NCBI GenBank assembly: GCA_031213475.1
Contig: JARUPZ010000014.1
Span: 310,001 to 374,000, forward strand
DNA length: 64,000 nt
Direction: 5' to 3'
Source of the DNA: Nereocystis luetkeana
Lineage: Eukaryota; Sar; Phaeophyceae; Laminariales; Laminariaceae
Part shown: in pieces, positions 24,501 through 31,500 of the stretch
How the letters are laid out: each line of letters begins with the position of its first letter
Numbering within the stretch: position 1 is the first letter of the stretch
Program-made: the position numbers and the translations under genes
Notes under the pieces: generated by a model
Databases searched by the model: none
The model's input: only the letters and a program-made list of their open reading frames with translations
Told to the model about the DNA's origin: nothing

Positions 24501-26220
24501 TTGATTTTTTTTACCACTGCAAGAATGATTCCACTCTAATTCCAAGTAGTTTTCCCGAAGTGTGGGTGCACTTGTGAACGGGTTAATTACCTTTCGGGAC
24601 TTCCTCGTCTACCACCACACGTACATGCGAAAACGAAAAACTAAAAATAGTGATATTCTCTCAACCCACACCTTGCGTCGTCCCCACCGCGTCTGCGTTA
24701 GACTTGGACTTCGCAGCAAAAGAGACACGTGCTATAGGAGACAGCGGTCTGGCCCCTTCAATGACCGCCCCCGTGCAGCACGAGCTGCAGGAGTATTTTC
24801 ATGACACAATAGGCCTTGACGACCCCCAAAGTACCCTTCTCCACCATGTATGGCGTGTTTGCTCGCCGGCCTCTTTATCGGCCACGAGCAATGAGATCGC
24901 GTTCCTTGGCGCCATACGCAGAACGCAGATTTCCCGCAACTAAGCACACGCGTCTTTGCCAAACGGCCGAAGACACGAATGCAAGGCGTGACTCCCCCCC
25001 CCCGGTCATACGACTACGACCATGCATGGCATGAGTACATTACCCACGCACCCCCCCCCCCCTCCCTATCCTCCCGTTACCTACTCCCGTGCTCCCTCCC
25101 ACCCCCCACCCGACCCACCCGCCCAACGAAACCCCGCCTCTGGCTTTCCCGTCGGCCCCCCGTCCCCATTGCCCTTCTCTCTCCATTTGACCAATGGTTG
25201 TTCTCTTTTCTACAGCTGTCATGCGAAGTCCTCTCGACGCAAGCACGCCTGCCCAAGGTGCGCTTCCTGCTTGCAGGTGTAGGTGCCCACCCTGGCGGAA
25301 GGAACAAGCCAACGACCGCCCAGGGCAGAACAGGCCAATCTAGCGCCGCTTCTAGAGGTGCACTCGGCGGTATCGCGCCCGGCCGAGGAGAGCTTCCTCG
25401 CTGTAGCGTGGCAGGGGACGCTAGAAATTCATCCCCCACTGAGGAACACCGGAATAACGGGAATTTGGGTGGCATGGTAGGAACGCCGCCTGGTGGGGTT
25501 GTTGATAGCTTCTGGGGAGAGAGCAAGGTGGCAGCAGGGTTAGGCGCCACCACGGGTCGGGTTCGAGGAGGAGGAGGAGGAGGAGGAGGAGGAGGAGGAG
25601 GGGCGGAGGGGGGAGGGAGAGGAGGAGGAGGCAAAGAGGAAGGAGGGGCCGGACTGTACTGGGTCCTTCAAGGCGCGTTTGATAGGGCGCTCCTCACTCC
25701 CTCGAGTGCCGCCGGTTCGGCCTCGCCGTCACACCCCGGCAACTTCGGCGGCCTCGCCAACCACCTGAACCATATAGACCCTAGCCGAGAGGTAGCAGGT
25801 GCAGCAGCAACAACAGCAACAATAGCAGCAGAGGCAGCGACAAAAAGGAAACAACGCAAGAAAAAAGAAAAAAACGCAGCAGCAGCAGCAGCAGCAGCAG
25901 CCGGTGGTTCCTCGGAAGGGCGATCGGAAATCGGGGCGGGCCGAGCACTCTTCGGGGGCTTCGTGCCCTCAAGGCGAGCGCCCGCGGCCTCCCTGTACGA
26001 CTTCGGCACCGGAAGCGGCGGTATCGGGGATGGCGGGATCTCAGCACTTGGAAGTATTTACGGGAGTGGGGCGGCGAAGCTCGCTGGCGGGGGTGGCACG
26101 TTGGAGTCGCTGGACGACGCTAGGGTGCGGCAGTACACGCTGGAGGCGACGACACGTGCTCAGAGGCTTGGGGCCGAGAAACGGACTACAAAGATAGCTA
26201 AATCCAAGAGGCAAGGGTGA
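234..26220 (+). CDS. DIS3: Exosome catalytic ribonuclease DIS3/Rrp44, 5'-partial, 17 exons
   Basis: Processive 3'-5' exoribonuclease of the RNA exosome, acting on nuclear and cytoplasmic RNA. Exons: 234-313, 1352-1488, 2097-2266, 3373-3471, 5345-5454, 6972-7122, 7661-7890, 8336-8407, 9078-9220, 11639-11727, 12308-12547, 14419-14571, 14900-15172, 16637-17319, 19072-19194, 23329-23625, 25216-26220. All junctions are GT/AG and in phase, except that the 15172/16637 boundary has alternatives. Visible in order: end of CSD1, CSD2, RNB nuclease core with [15 protein letters not shown] (all catalytic Asp present) and [11 protein letters not shown], then an S1-like domain. The PIN domain and CSD1 start lie upstream of the window. 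About 1,350 codons are present, roughly twice the same part of human DIS3, owing to a ~190-residue insertion between RNB and S1 and a ~310-residue Gly/Ala/basic tail. DPPGC with DIDD favours DIS3 over DIS3L2. Family identity is very secure; edges are by-eye predictions. Confidence 0.93.
970..1155 (+). repeat. SINE-like dispersed repeat, copy 1
   Basis: Runs from AGGATGCAGCTCACCCTTCA through GGTGCAAGCAATGTCT to GGTCTATGGTCATACGACTA and a C-rich tail. Further copies lie at 15840-15895 (3' part), 16228-16400, 24996-25045 (3' part) and 26785-26945 on the minus strand. Confidence 0.7.
1352..1488 (+). CDS. DIS3: DIS3 exon 2 (CSD1-CSD2 linker)
   Basis: Starts after ctactgaag; its first base completes CGG from exon 1 and gives WRAP, matching the W-x-AP after LLPK in DIS3 proteins. 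A Glu/Asp-rich linker follows, then AMPTG. Donor is ACAG|gtgcgc, phase 1. Confidence 0.85.
2097..2266 (+). CDS. DIS3: DIS3 exon 3 (CSD2)
   Basis: Acceptor gtatgatag. Completes Gly with exon 2, giving [18 protein letters not shown], the start of CSD2 (family PTG-x-VVGI-x-x-x-WRPY). A Gly-rich loop is followed by [12 protein letters not shown], the conserved RIPRIRIETRQ block. Donor CAG|gtgaga, phase 0. A decayed copy of the 5' edge lies about 285 bp upstream at 1806-1852. Confidence 0.9.
3373..3471 (+). CDS. DIS3: DIS3 exon 4 (CSD2)
   Basis: Thirty-three codons between tcgaacag and GAG|gtgaaa, phase 0 both sides. Includes [20 protein letters not shown] and SLGPVGE, matching the family pattern I-V-A-I-D-x-W ... 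YP-x-GH-x-V-R-x-LG-x-x-GE. Confidence 0.9.
3910..4029. repeat. 120 bp perfect-arm hairpin (fold-back)
   Basis: Arms of about 50 bp: CCTTAAGGCC...ACCGCAGTCCCGTTTTG and its complement CAAAACGGGACTGCGG...CCTTAGGG, with an 18 bp loop. In the DIS3 exon 4/5 intron. Confidence 0.85.
5345..5454 (+). CDS. DIS3: DIS3 exon 5 (CSD2-RNB linker)
   Basis: Follows gtgtcag in phase 0. Encodes [19 protein letters not shown] and ALASLP, the conserved E-x-x-x-LL-x-E-x-x-x-x-x-PFS-x-x-V-L-x-x-LP segment. Donor CG|gtgcca gives phase 2 and fits exon 6; a donor at 5450 is possible but out of phase. A TATGG simple repeat starts directly after the donor. Confidence 0.85.
5461..5545 (+). repeat. TATGG/TAGGG pentanucleotide repeat
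   Basis: About 15 units starting a few bases after the DIS3 exon 5 donor. TATGG/TGTGG-rich sequence continues to 5770. Confidence 0.9.
6972..7122 (+). CDS. DIS3: DIS3 exon 6 (RNB catalytic aspartates)
   Basis: Encodes GRRDLRG followed by [15 protein letters not shown], the active-site loop that holds the metal-binding aspartates; all are present, so the enzyme should be active. Donor GAG|gtgggc, phase 0; joining to exon 7 gives [13 protein letters not shown]. The 5' edge (after cttgtag, phase 1 entry) is the one consistent with exon 5. Confidence 0.92.
7661..7890 (+). CDS. DIS3: DIS3 exon 7 (RNB core)
   Basis: Starts [11 protein letters not shown] after gcgacgcag; continues with [22 protein letters not shown] and a W-E acidic segment, all classical RNB core. 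Donor CACGCG|gtgaga, phase 2. Confidence 0.95.
8336..8407 (+). CDS. DIS3: DIS3 exon 8 (RNB core)
   Basis: A 72-base exon between gtcggacag and GATCAG|gtaggt. Its first base completes CGA from exon 7. Encodes [16 protein letters not shown], equivalent to the family K-S-x-I-x-S-x-A-S-L-T-Y. Confidence 0.9.
9078..9220 (+). CDS. DIS3: DIS3 exon 9 (RNB core, divergent loop)
   Basis: Found from phase and splice sites: acceptor tctcgcag, donor CGCAAG|gtgcta (phase 2). Begins [10 protein letters not shown], then a poorly conserved loop, then [14 protein letters not shown], matching the family L-x-x-L-x-x-L-A-x-x-L. Confidence 0.85.
9716..9763 (+). repeat. 10 bp tandem repeat AACATTCAGC
   Basis: Almost five perfect copies. 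Confidence 0.95.
10764..10800 (+). repeat. 10 bp tandem repeat TATAAGAGC
   Basis: About four copies of AGCTATAAG-type units, perfect. Confidence 0.9.
10991..11209. mobile_element. MITE family B, third copy
   Basis: Ends AGACAGCACTCCCCTTGGGG and GCACGGGGGTGTGTGTTAT with GAGCCGATTTT inside; in the DIS3 exon 9/10 intron. Confidence 0.6.
11639..11727 (+). CDS. DIS3: DIS3 exon 10 (RNB core)
   Basis: Acceptor gtgtggatag; first base completes Arg with exon 9. Encodes [20 protein letters not shown], the conserved RR-x-E-x-GA-L-x-L-S motif. Donor ACCG|gtgagc, phase 1. Confidence 0.92.
11974..12230 (+). repeat. 15 bp minisatellite in a DIS3 intron
   Basis: About 17 copies of ATGCCACTGATGTGC. Because 15 is a multiple of three, several frames stay open on both strands, but the unit has no coding logic and lies between exons 10 and 11. 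Confidence 0.95.
12308..12547 (+). CDS. DIS3: DIS3 exon 11 (RNB core)
   Basis: Starts after ttgtgacag; completes Gly with exon 10. Contains [16 protein letters not shown] (family M-x-E-E-F-M-L-L-A-N-x-x-V-A) and the ALVRIHAAP segment. Donor GGCAAAG|gtggag, phase 1. The intron before it carries the 15 bp minisatellite at 11974-12230. Confidence 0.93.
12760..13594. mobile_element. 835 bp element with ~30 bp terminal inverted repeats
   Basis: Left AGACCTATGCCAATGGTACA then GCGAAGTTT; right reads as the complement (AAACTTCGC-type end into CCATTGGCATAGGTCT). No transposase frame, so it looks like a non-autonomous DNA transposon in the DIS3 exon 11/12 intron. Confidence 0.75.
14419..14571 (+). CDS. 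DIS3: DIS3 exon 12 (RNB core)
   Basis: Acceptor gtttttcag; two bases complete Gly from exon 11. LSESLARAE matches the family LA-x-S-L-D-x-A-E; [19 protein letters not shown] matches L-L-R-I-L-A-x-R-x-M-x-x-A-x-Y. Donor AAAAG|gtaaaa, phase 1, which fits exon 13; an earlier GT at 14559 would break phase. Confidence 0.9.
14697..14784 (+). repeat. Two-copy 43 bp direct repeat
   Basis: GTCAAATGGAGCT ... CAGGCTCCGCTACGAGTACA then TATAATACGTG, twice in a row, upstream of the DIS3 exon 13 acceptor. Confidence 0.9.
14900..15172 (+). CDS. DIS3: DIS3 exon 13 (RNB end); 3' edge uncertain
   Basis: Acceptor cttgtgcag. Encodes [20 protein letters not shown] then [16 protein letters not shown], the most conserved RNB signature, including the Arg that contacts the scissile phosphate. 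The 3' edge is ambiguous. The donor G|gtaaag at 15172 (phase 1) fits the acceptor before 16637. Donors at 15144 (phase 0, pairs with an acceptor at 16549) or 15281 (phase 2) are alternatives. Confidence 0.85.
15840..15900 (+). repeat. SINE-like repeat, 3' part
   Basis: GGTCTATGGTCATACGACTA then CGGCCATGCATGAGATCGAG and a C-rich tail. Confidence 0.65.
16228..16400 (+). repeat. SINE-like repeat, full copy
   Basis: Starts AGCATGCATCTCACCCC, contains GCAATGTCTGCCTGGTCGG, ends CGGCCATGCATGACATGAG. Just upstream of DIS3 exon 14. Confidence 0.68.
16637..17319 (+). CDS. DIS3: DIS3 exon 14 (long acidic/Gly insertion plus end of RNB)
   Basis: The 3' part, [20 protein letters not shown] then MFLRLFFK, is the RNB C-terminal helix and ends at AAG|gtcggt, phase 0. 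The 5' ~190 residues are a low-complexity insertion absent from animal and fungal DIS3, with two acidic-hydrophobic motifs ([24 protein letters not shown]) on either side of a Gly/Ala tract. The start follows cttccag in phase with exon 13; the frame is open further left, and 16549 after a long pyrimidine tract is the main alternative. Confidence 0.8.
17423..17920. mobile_element. 498 bp fold-back element
   Basis: Left end AGACCAGCTACTATGGGAAA; right end is its complement with one mismatch. Inverted pairing continues inward (CTCTCAGAACTGG, TGCTCCCCGTAGTTTT), so nearly the whole element is two long arms. In the DIS3 exon 14/15 intron; it encodes nothing recognisable. Confidence 0.85.
18499..18537 (+). 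repeat. (CTG)n trinucleotide repeat
   Basis: About 12 units in the DIS3 exon 14/15 intron, preceded by a long T-rich stretch. Confidence 0.9.
19072..19194 (+). CDS. DIS3: DIS3 exon 15 (S1 domain start)
   Basis: Forty-one codons, phase 0 at both ends, between cccatcag and CAG|gtacta. Encodes [20 protein letters not shown] and KGPVYI, matching the beta strands that start the S1-like RNA-binding domain of DIS3 (V-R-x-N-x-x-x-V-L-I-P-x-Y-G-x-E-G). Confidence 0.9.
19614..19692 (-). repeat. tRNA-like sequence (pseudo-tRNA or SINE head)
   Basis: Minus strand reads GCCCCGGTGGTCTGGTGGCT ... CAGTTCGAGTCCCACC ... TGGTGGGGC, with D-arm and T-arm consensus and partly pairing ends. The anticodon region does not fold cleanly and it sits in a DIS3 intron, so a working tRNA is unlikely. 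Confidence 0.45.
19960..20760 (+). repeat. Irregular minisatellite GTTGGCTGACTA / AAGTCGCCGACTAG
   Basis: Many imperfect, partly inverted copies of TGAGTTGGCTGACTATAAGT and CGCCGACTAG, in the 4.1 kb DIS3 exon 15/16 intron. Confidence 0.75.
21790..22660. repeat. GATC-rich dispersed repeat, copy with nested MITE
   Basis: Contains CTATCTACAGATCAGAT, GCAACATGAGCT, ATGATCTGTGCGATCCG. The same order recurs at 50430-50720 (GGCAACATGAGCTAAAT, TTCCCTGAGAGATG, GGAATGGTCTG). A related stretch lies at 42390-42640. Confidence 0.65.
22392..22511. mobile_element. MITE family A, copy 1
   Basis: Palindromic element with ~27 bp inverted ends (GGGGGACCATAGTTAATAGG) and an AT-rich centre. It interrupts a GATC-rich repeat that is intact at 50430-50720, so it inserted into an older repeat. 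Confidence 0.85.
23329..23625 (+). CDS. DIS3: DIS3 exon 16 (S1 domain, variable loop)
   Basis: Ninety-nine codons after caactcgcag, phase 0. Mostly a Pro/Gly/Ala-rich loop, ending [13 protein letters not shown], equivalent to the family F-x-x-F-D-x-V-x-V. Donor AGG|gtgaga gives phase 0 and joins directly to exon 17; the frame stays open to 23651, so a longer exon cannot be excluded. The intron before it, 4.1 kb, is the longest in the gene. Confidence 0.82.
24103..24212. mobile_element. MITE family A, copy 2
   Basis: Same inverted ends with a matching GGGGGAACATAG change in both arms; lies in a DIS3 intron (exons 16/17). Confidence 0.88.
24996..25045 (+). repeat. SINE-like repeat, 3' part
   Basis: GGTCATACGACTACGACCAT then GCATGGCATGAGTACA followed by a C run, near the DIS3 exon 17 acceptor. 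Confidence 0.6.
25216..26220 (+). CDS. DIS3: DIS3 exon 17 (S1 end and long low-complexity C-terminus)
   Basis: Acceptor ttttctacag, phase 0. Begins [20 protein letters not shown], the last S1 strands. Then about 310 residues without recognisable homology: a 12-Gly run (25563-25600), an Ala run next to a [10 protein letters not shown] basic patch that could serve as a nuclear signal, and a basic end KIAKSKRQG before TGA at 26218-26220. An extra intron inside the Gly/Ala tract cannot be ruled out. Degenerate copies of its 3' end follow at 26256 and 26456. Confidence 0.85.
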   Translation: MSCEVLSTQARLPKVRFLLAGVGAHPGGRNKPTTAQGRTGQSSAASRGALGGIAPGRGELPRCSVAGDARNSSPTEEHRNNGNLGGMVGTPPGGVVDSFWGESKVAAGLGATTGRVRGGGGGGGGGGGGAEGGGRGGGGKEEGGAGLYWVLQGAFDRALLTPSSAAGSASPSHPGNFGGLANHLNHIDPSREVAGAAATTATIAAEAATKRKQRKKKEKNAAAAAAAAAGGSSEGRSEIGAGRALFGGFVPSRRAPAASLYDFGTGSGGIGDGGISALGSIYGSGAAKLAGGGGTLESLDDARVRQYTLEATTRAQRLGAEKRTTKIAKSKRQG

Positions 26221-28298
26221 AAAAGGTTGTAGGTTTGGTTGTAGTTTTGTTTTAGGGCCGAGAAGCGGACTGCAAAATGTAACTACTCGTACCGTAACTG
26301 CGAGAGGCGAGGGTGAAAATCCCAAGGTTGGTTCGTATCTGGTACGAAATGTTCGTTTTTTTCGGCGAATATATAGTTCATGGGCGACAGCACTGAAGCA
26401 AAAATTGGGAGTTCGTGATTTTTGCCGGACATTACGTATAATTCGGTGACTGCGAGGGCCGAGAAGCGGGGCACGAATATCACTAAACCCAGGAGGCCAC
26501 GGCGAAAACGTTACTTCGCACCTACAGCAGTAGTACGAAGTATCCGGCGTTATGAGCAGGGTTTACGGATTGTACTATTCAGAACAGCAGCAACGTAGTG
26601 CTAGGCGGCGATGTTAGTGGCAGGGATTACGTAATATTCGGCGACACTGCTGTGGTAGCATGGTTATCACCATGGTCGACGACAACGAGAGAGATTACGC
26701 AGTTTTCGGCGAGAATAGCAGGGATTGGGTGATATTCGGCTGAGCTTAAGAGATCGCAGGCTAGGGTTGTGGCGTCACACGGCGGTACATGGGGGCGGGG
26801 TGTACTCATGTCATGCTTGGCCGTAGTCGTATGGCCCTAGACTCTCGCACCCCTATATATCCAATGCCGGGGAGGAGCATGTCGGGTTTCCACCGACCAG
26901 GCAGACATTGCTTGCACCAAGCGCCGTGAGGTATTGGGCGAGCCTCAAGAAGGGGGAGCTGACCGCTTGTGAGGCGGACTGTTTTGGCGATGGATGACAG
27001 CGTTGAATTACTGAAGGGCGGGGAGGGAGGCCTATGCGATCATGCGGCGCGCAGGCATGCAGGGGTCGGGATTGGGACTGTTGTCTGAGCAGTGGCGAAA
27101 GTCTGTCGGGATAAGGTCCAGGAACGGAATTCGGCTGAGGTCGTTATTAATATTGCATGCTCGGGATTAGGGGCGCCCTCCTCAGAGTTTTGGTGGCGGT
27201 CTGACGCCTAACAGGACAGCATCAACGAATGCCATATATCGCTAGCCAAAACGTCGCACAGGTACTGCTGCAGTAGTCCACACGCAGTTGCTCGCTGAAG
27301 CTGCCAGATGAAGGCTGGTACTGCGTGTTCTGCTTGGGAAGTGGCATCGAGTATTCATTCGGCTGGCCGGTAATTCCTTTTAGATAGCGGGATGGGTAGT
27401 GAGGCGGGATGGCGCGTGTTGAACGCCGGGCTGTGTAATTAGCTACCGTATATGCTATTAGGTACCTGGTGTGCACTACTGTATGCACTCTGCAGAAACG
27501 CCAAGGCAGTGTTTGCAAGCAGTACAAGCAAACAACGAGGGCTGAAATGAGACCATTCACGTGGCAGAAAGCCGAAAAACAGTGGGCGCAAAATAACGAT
27601 CAGGTATGCAGCACTTACCCTACGTACGCATACCACGTGCGGTTTTTATGGATGCGTTGTATGGGACAGGAATAGGCGGCGAGACATGCATGAATGTCGA
27701 CCGGGAACTGCCAAACAGATACGTCAAAATATCGAGCACATATCCGGCGTATGCATGCATGCATGCATGCATACCTCTCGCAAAGAACTGCGTAGCAGCT
27801 CAAGCAGCCTCTGTGAACAGAGCGGATAACTACATCAGCTAAAAAATCAGCCTCTCTATTGAGCTACGCATCAATCGAAGAACTGTTTCACAGTCGGGGC
27901 ACTTCAACACATGCAAATCCGTCACGACAGTCTGAAAATATCATGCTCTGTCGCGACGAGGAACTGTGCCTCAATTGTGGACGAGTACGGCATGCATGCA
28001 TGTTTTGCTCGGTGCAAAATAATGCAATACCAGGTACAATGTTTTGTTTTTGTGTTTTCCCATTTTAGAAGCCCTGTTATGACGGTCGCCAATAGCTACA
28101 GCAACCGTCTTCCCACCCCTCCCCAACCATCCCCCTTCTGCCGTCTATACCGTACGACCAACACAAGTGCCAATCCCCCTCCAAAAAAAGGTTCCGCCCA
28201 ATTTTACAAGGGGAAAACCCCATCAGGGGATAAAAAACCATCCATGTTTCCGTATGTTGTAGATGGCAGAAAGGATACGGCTATCGGATCGGGATCGA
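26221..28298. other. Convergent intergenic region between DIS3 and eL8
   Basis: No further coding exon recognised. Holds two decayed echoes of the DIS3 3' end (26256, 26456), a minus-strand SINE-like copy (26785-26945), a GCAT run at 27757-27772 and scattered TACCWGGTA-like sites. No clear polyadenylation signal for either gene. Confidence 0.6.
26785..26945 (-). repeat. SINE-like repeat, minus orientation
   Basis: Complement of the same unit: GGGCGGGGTGTACTCATGTC ... GGGTTTCCACCGACCAGGCA ... GCACCAAGCGCCGTGAGG. Confidence 0.65.
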
Positions 28299-28532
28299 TC
28301 AGTACTGAGCCTTCTTCGCGAGCTCGGCCTCGATGGCCTTCTGCCTCTTCTCGAGCTTGCGCTGGGTCTTGAGCCCCATGATGCCACCACCCCACTTCCT
28401 CTGGAAGCCCTCGTTGAATTGGGCGTTGAAGTTGGTCTTGAGGGTGGAGAGCTTGCTCTCGTCCTCCTTGTTGACATTGGTGAGGCAGATGACCGCGGCG
28501 TTCTTCTGGTGAACCAGGGTGCCGAGGCGGGC
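28299..28532 (-). CDS. RPL7A: eL8 terminal exon
   Basis: Starts after gtttacag with [20 protein letters not shown] and ends with a Lys/Ala-rich helix and TGA at 28301-28299. Family C-terminus with the WGGG-x-x-G-x-K-T motif. Confidence 0.95.
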   Translation of the reverse strand, partial: ARLGTLVHQKNAAVICLTNVNKEDESKLSTLKTNFNAQFNEGFQRKWGGGIMGLKTQRKLEKRQKAIEAELAKKAQY

Positions 28533-31500
28533 CTGTAAACAGTCAGCCAATCAAATGGCGGCACGGAACCAACCGAGGGTGTGCAGGAGGGGGTATACTT
28601 GTATCTTTAGCTATATATCATTCCTTGGCTCAACTTTTGCCCAGTGTGCGGGCATTCTATATAGCACATAAAAACCAACTTGATACTGTACATACGACAC
28701 TAGTCACACAAAAAGCTGAACTTATGCCCTGGCATACTATTAATACCAGGTAGTATACATCGGAAGTTGGATACGGATCCAATTCCCCTCATTACTAGCA
28801 GTAGTCGTGTAGGCTCACCTTGCCCTTCATGATGCAGTAAGGGATGCCCATCTTGCGGCAGAGAGCGGGCAGCCACACCACCAGCTCAATGGGGTTCACG
28901 TCGTGGGCGATGACGACGAGAGACGCCTTCTGCTCCTCGATGAGCGTGGTCACGTGCTTAAGTCCGAACTTGATAACCTGTCACAGCGGAAAAATCCAGT
29001 AGCAAACTATTCAGAACTTGGATTTCTCACCTGTCGAGCCTACCAAAGGACACACCAAAGGTAGCAAAACTATTCAGAACTTGACCAACTGTCAAGCCTG
29101 GACACACGAGAAAGGAGGATATCATTCAGAACTGCATCAGCGTATTGAGAAAGATACGATTGAATATCCAACACATGTACAAATATGACTACGTGTGGTT
29201 CCAGGGCTTTGTTTTTACTGTCTTGTTGAAGCACGCGGCCGCCAAAGCATTGTTGACCCAATAGACCCAAAGCAAAATTATACGGATACAAGTTGCTGAC
29301 ATCAACAATGAAGAGACGAAATATGTCGTCGTTCTGATGACCCCAACCGAAAGAATACCGCCGCAAAAGACAAGGACAATTTCAGCGGTACCAGGTATGT
29401 AATAATATACGTGTGACAGATGACACCCCCCCCCCTTGTTCTATTAAATAGCCGATTTCTTCCAAAACCAGGAAGTCGCACACATCGAACATGAACATGG
29501 AAGGCTTTTGGGAAAATATCGTCGAGATCTTTCCATCGACGCTTCGCTCGGCTCTTCTGAATATCAGCGTTGGAACTAAATCCCCGTTGTCAGTCCACAA
29601 AATCAGCTTGGGAAAATCTTCCGAGGGGGTGCGTAATCTGAAGCGTTGGACGGTACCATCATCTTTCTGTGAGTCTGTTGAATCGACACCGCTCAGGCCG
29701 GTTGGGGTTTCAACCAGACAGTACAATCCAAGTCCCGGAACTACTTGTGTTGTACTCGTAGATCTGTTTTTGCTGTGTCACCATCTTCGTGAAAAATAAA
29801 AACCAAATGGGCGACCATGTCAGGAGGTCGTCTCAGAGATTCGGTGAAAATCGAGCTGCCGGCACACGACACAATCGTTTACAGAGGGAGCACCGTGAAA
29901 AAAACAGTCAAGGACACATCCGTTTACCTGAGATACTTGAGTACGGAAAAAAGGCATCGCACACAGATTTAGAAAGTAGTTTGTTCCCCAAAAAGTGGTT
30001 GAAGTTCTTGAGGGGTTTTTAAGGAGACGAGAAAAAACGGGGATTAGGGTTTTGCACACCTTGGGAGCCTTGGAAGGGGCGGGGTCCTTCCCGGCCTCCT
30101 TGGCGGCCGCGATCTCCTTTAGGCGCTGTTGTTTCGCCTTCTTGTCCTCGGGCTGGTACTTCATCAGCACCTTGAGGAGCTCGGTGGCCTGGTTCTTGTC
30201 CAGGGTCTTGGAGAACTGGTTGATGCTGGGGGGCACCTTCAACCGCTGGACAAGGATCTGTGCATAACAGTAGCGGGGGAACAAAGGAGGGTCAGCAGAT
30301 TCAAGTGGCTTACCGGTATAACCATCACGACTTTCATTTCAAGTAATGCGTGCGTCTTTACTTCACCAGTATTTTATTGAGGAAGTACGTTCAGACACAC
30401 AGACAGACGTACAGAAAGTACCACGTCGACATTATATACTGGAGCTTTCCGCGAATAAATACATACGCATCCGGTTTGCATACGGTACGGTATGAGCCCC
30501 TCTCTGTAGTATCGTTTTTTTTACGTACGGTACGGTGCACGCGTTGCCGGCCCAACATCCTCAACTAACTCCATGCTTGACGGACGTCCGGCACCCACAA
30601 AAACGCAGCCCAAAACTCGTTCAAGATATAACCCAATATTCCTGCAAACATCACTGATATACATTCAAGGTACTAACTACCTGGTATATAATACCTGTAA
30701 AAAACAAAATCAGAGTCAGCGCAGACGAGTGCACTTATAACCTGAGTTACAGTCAACAGCAAAAAATTACGAGGCGTAACCTGGGTATGATATATTATTA
30801 TGAATATGTGATACCCCCGGGGTATATGAACACCCAGCCGAACTGTATGTAGCAAGATATCTTGTACTATACACCGCAAAAGGATGTAAGGAAGACGATA
30901 CCTAGAGGGTTGTCAGGGGCTTCCTCGGCCTGAGTATACAAATTTAGAGCAGGGGGCGGTCAGTCATGGCCTCAAACGACAAGACTACTATTAATATTAA
31001 TAGCACTTTAGCGCACCGTCACGCCAGGTACAAACTATGGGGTAGTAGCAGGCTATGCATCCAAAACCACATGTACTTGAGGAGGTGTTTTCTTACCTTG
31101 CGCTGACGCTGGAGGCGGATGTACCTCGGCCATTTGACGAACCGCGACAGGTCGACCTTGGGCTGCAGTAATCCAAGTCAACAAAAAACACAATTTGGCA
31201 GACAAGCACCCGGGAAAAGCAACAAAACGCGTTAGATGGCGAATGAGTAGCAAAGCATGCAAGCCATGGTCAGCGGCCGCGTGATATTACACGTTGGCAC
31301 TCGGCGAACAAAAAAAACAGCATATAAAGTATTGCTTGCGCCATACAAACATAACGCAAACCTACGACCTGGTATAAAATACCCGTCCTCGTACACCCGG
31401 AGTCAATCAAATCGGAAGCACATCGCCCTCATACTGCACCCGGTAGCGACAAGGTACCTGGTATAATGGAATCATGCAAAAAAAGAAAGGCCTTCGCCGC

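Noticed and set aside
25077-26325. Pro- and Leu-rich minus frames opposite the last DIS3 exon
   Set aside because: Shadows of GGA and GCA repeats in the coding strand.
29382-29726. 114-codon minus frame in an eL8 intron
   Set aside because: Lies over a MITE B copy; not a gene.
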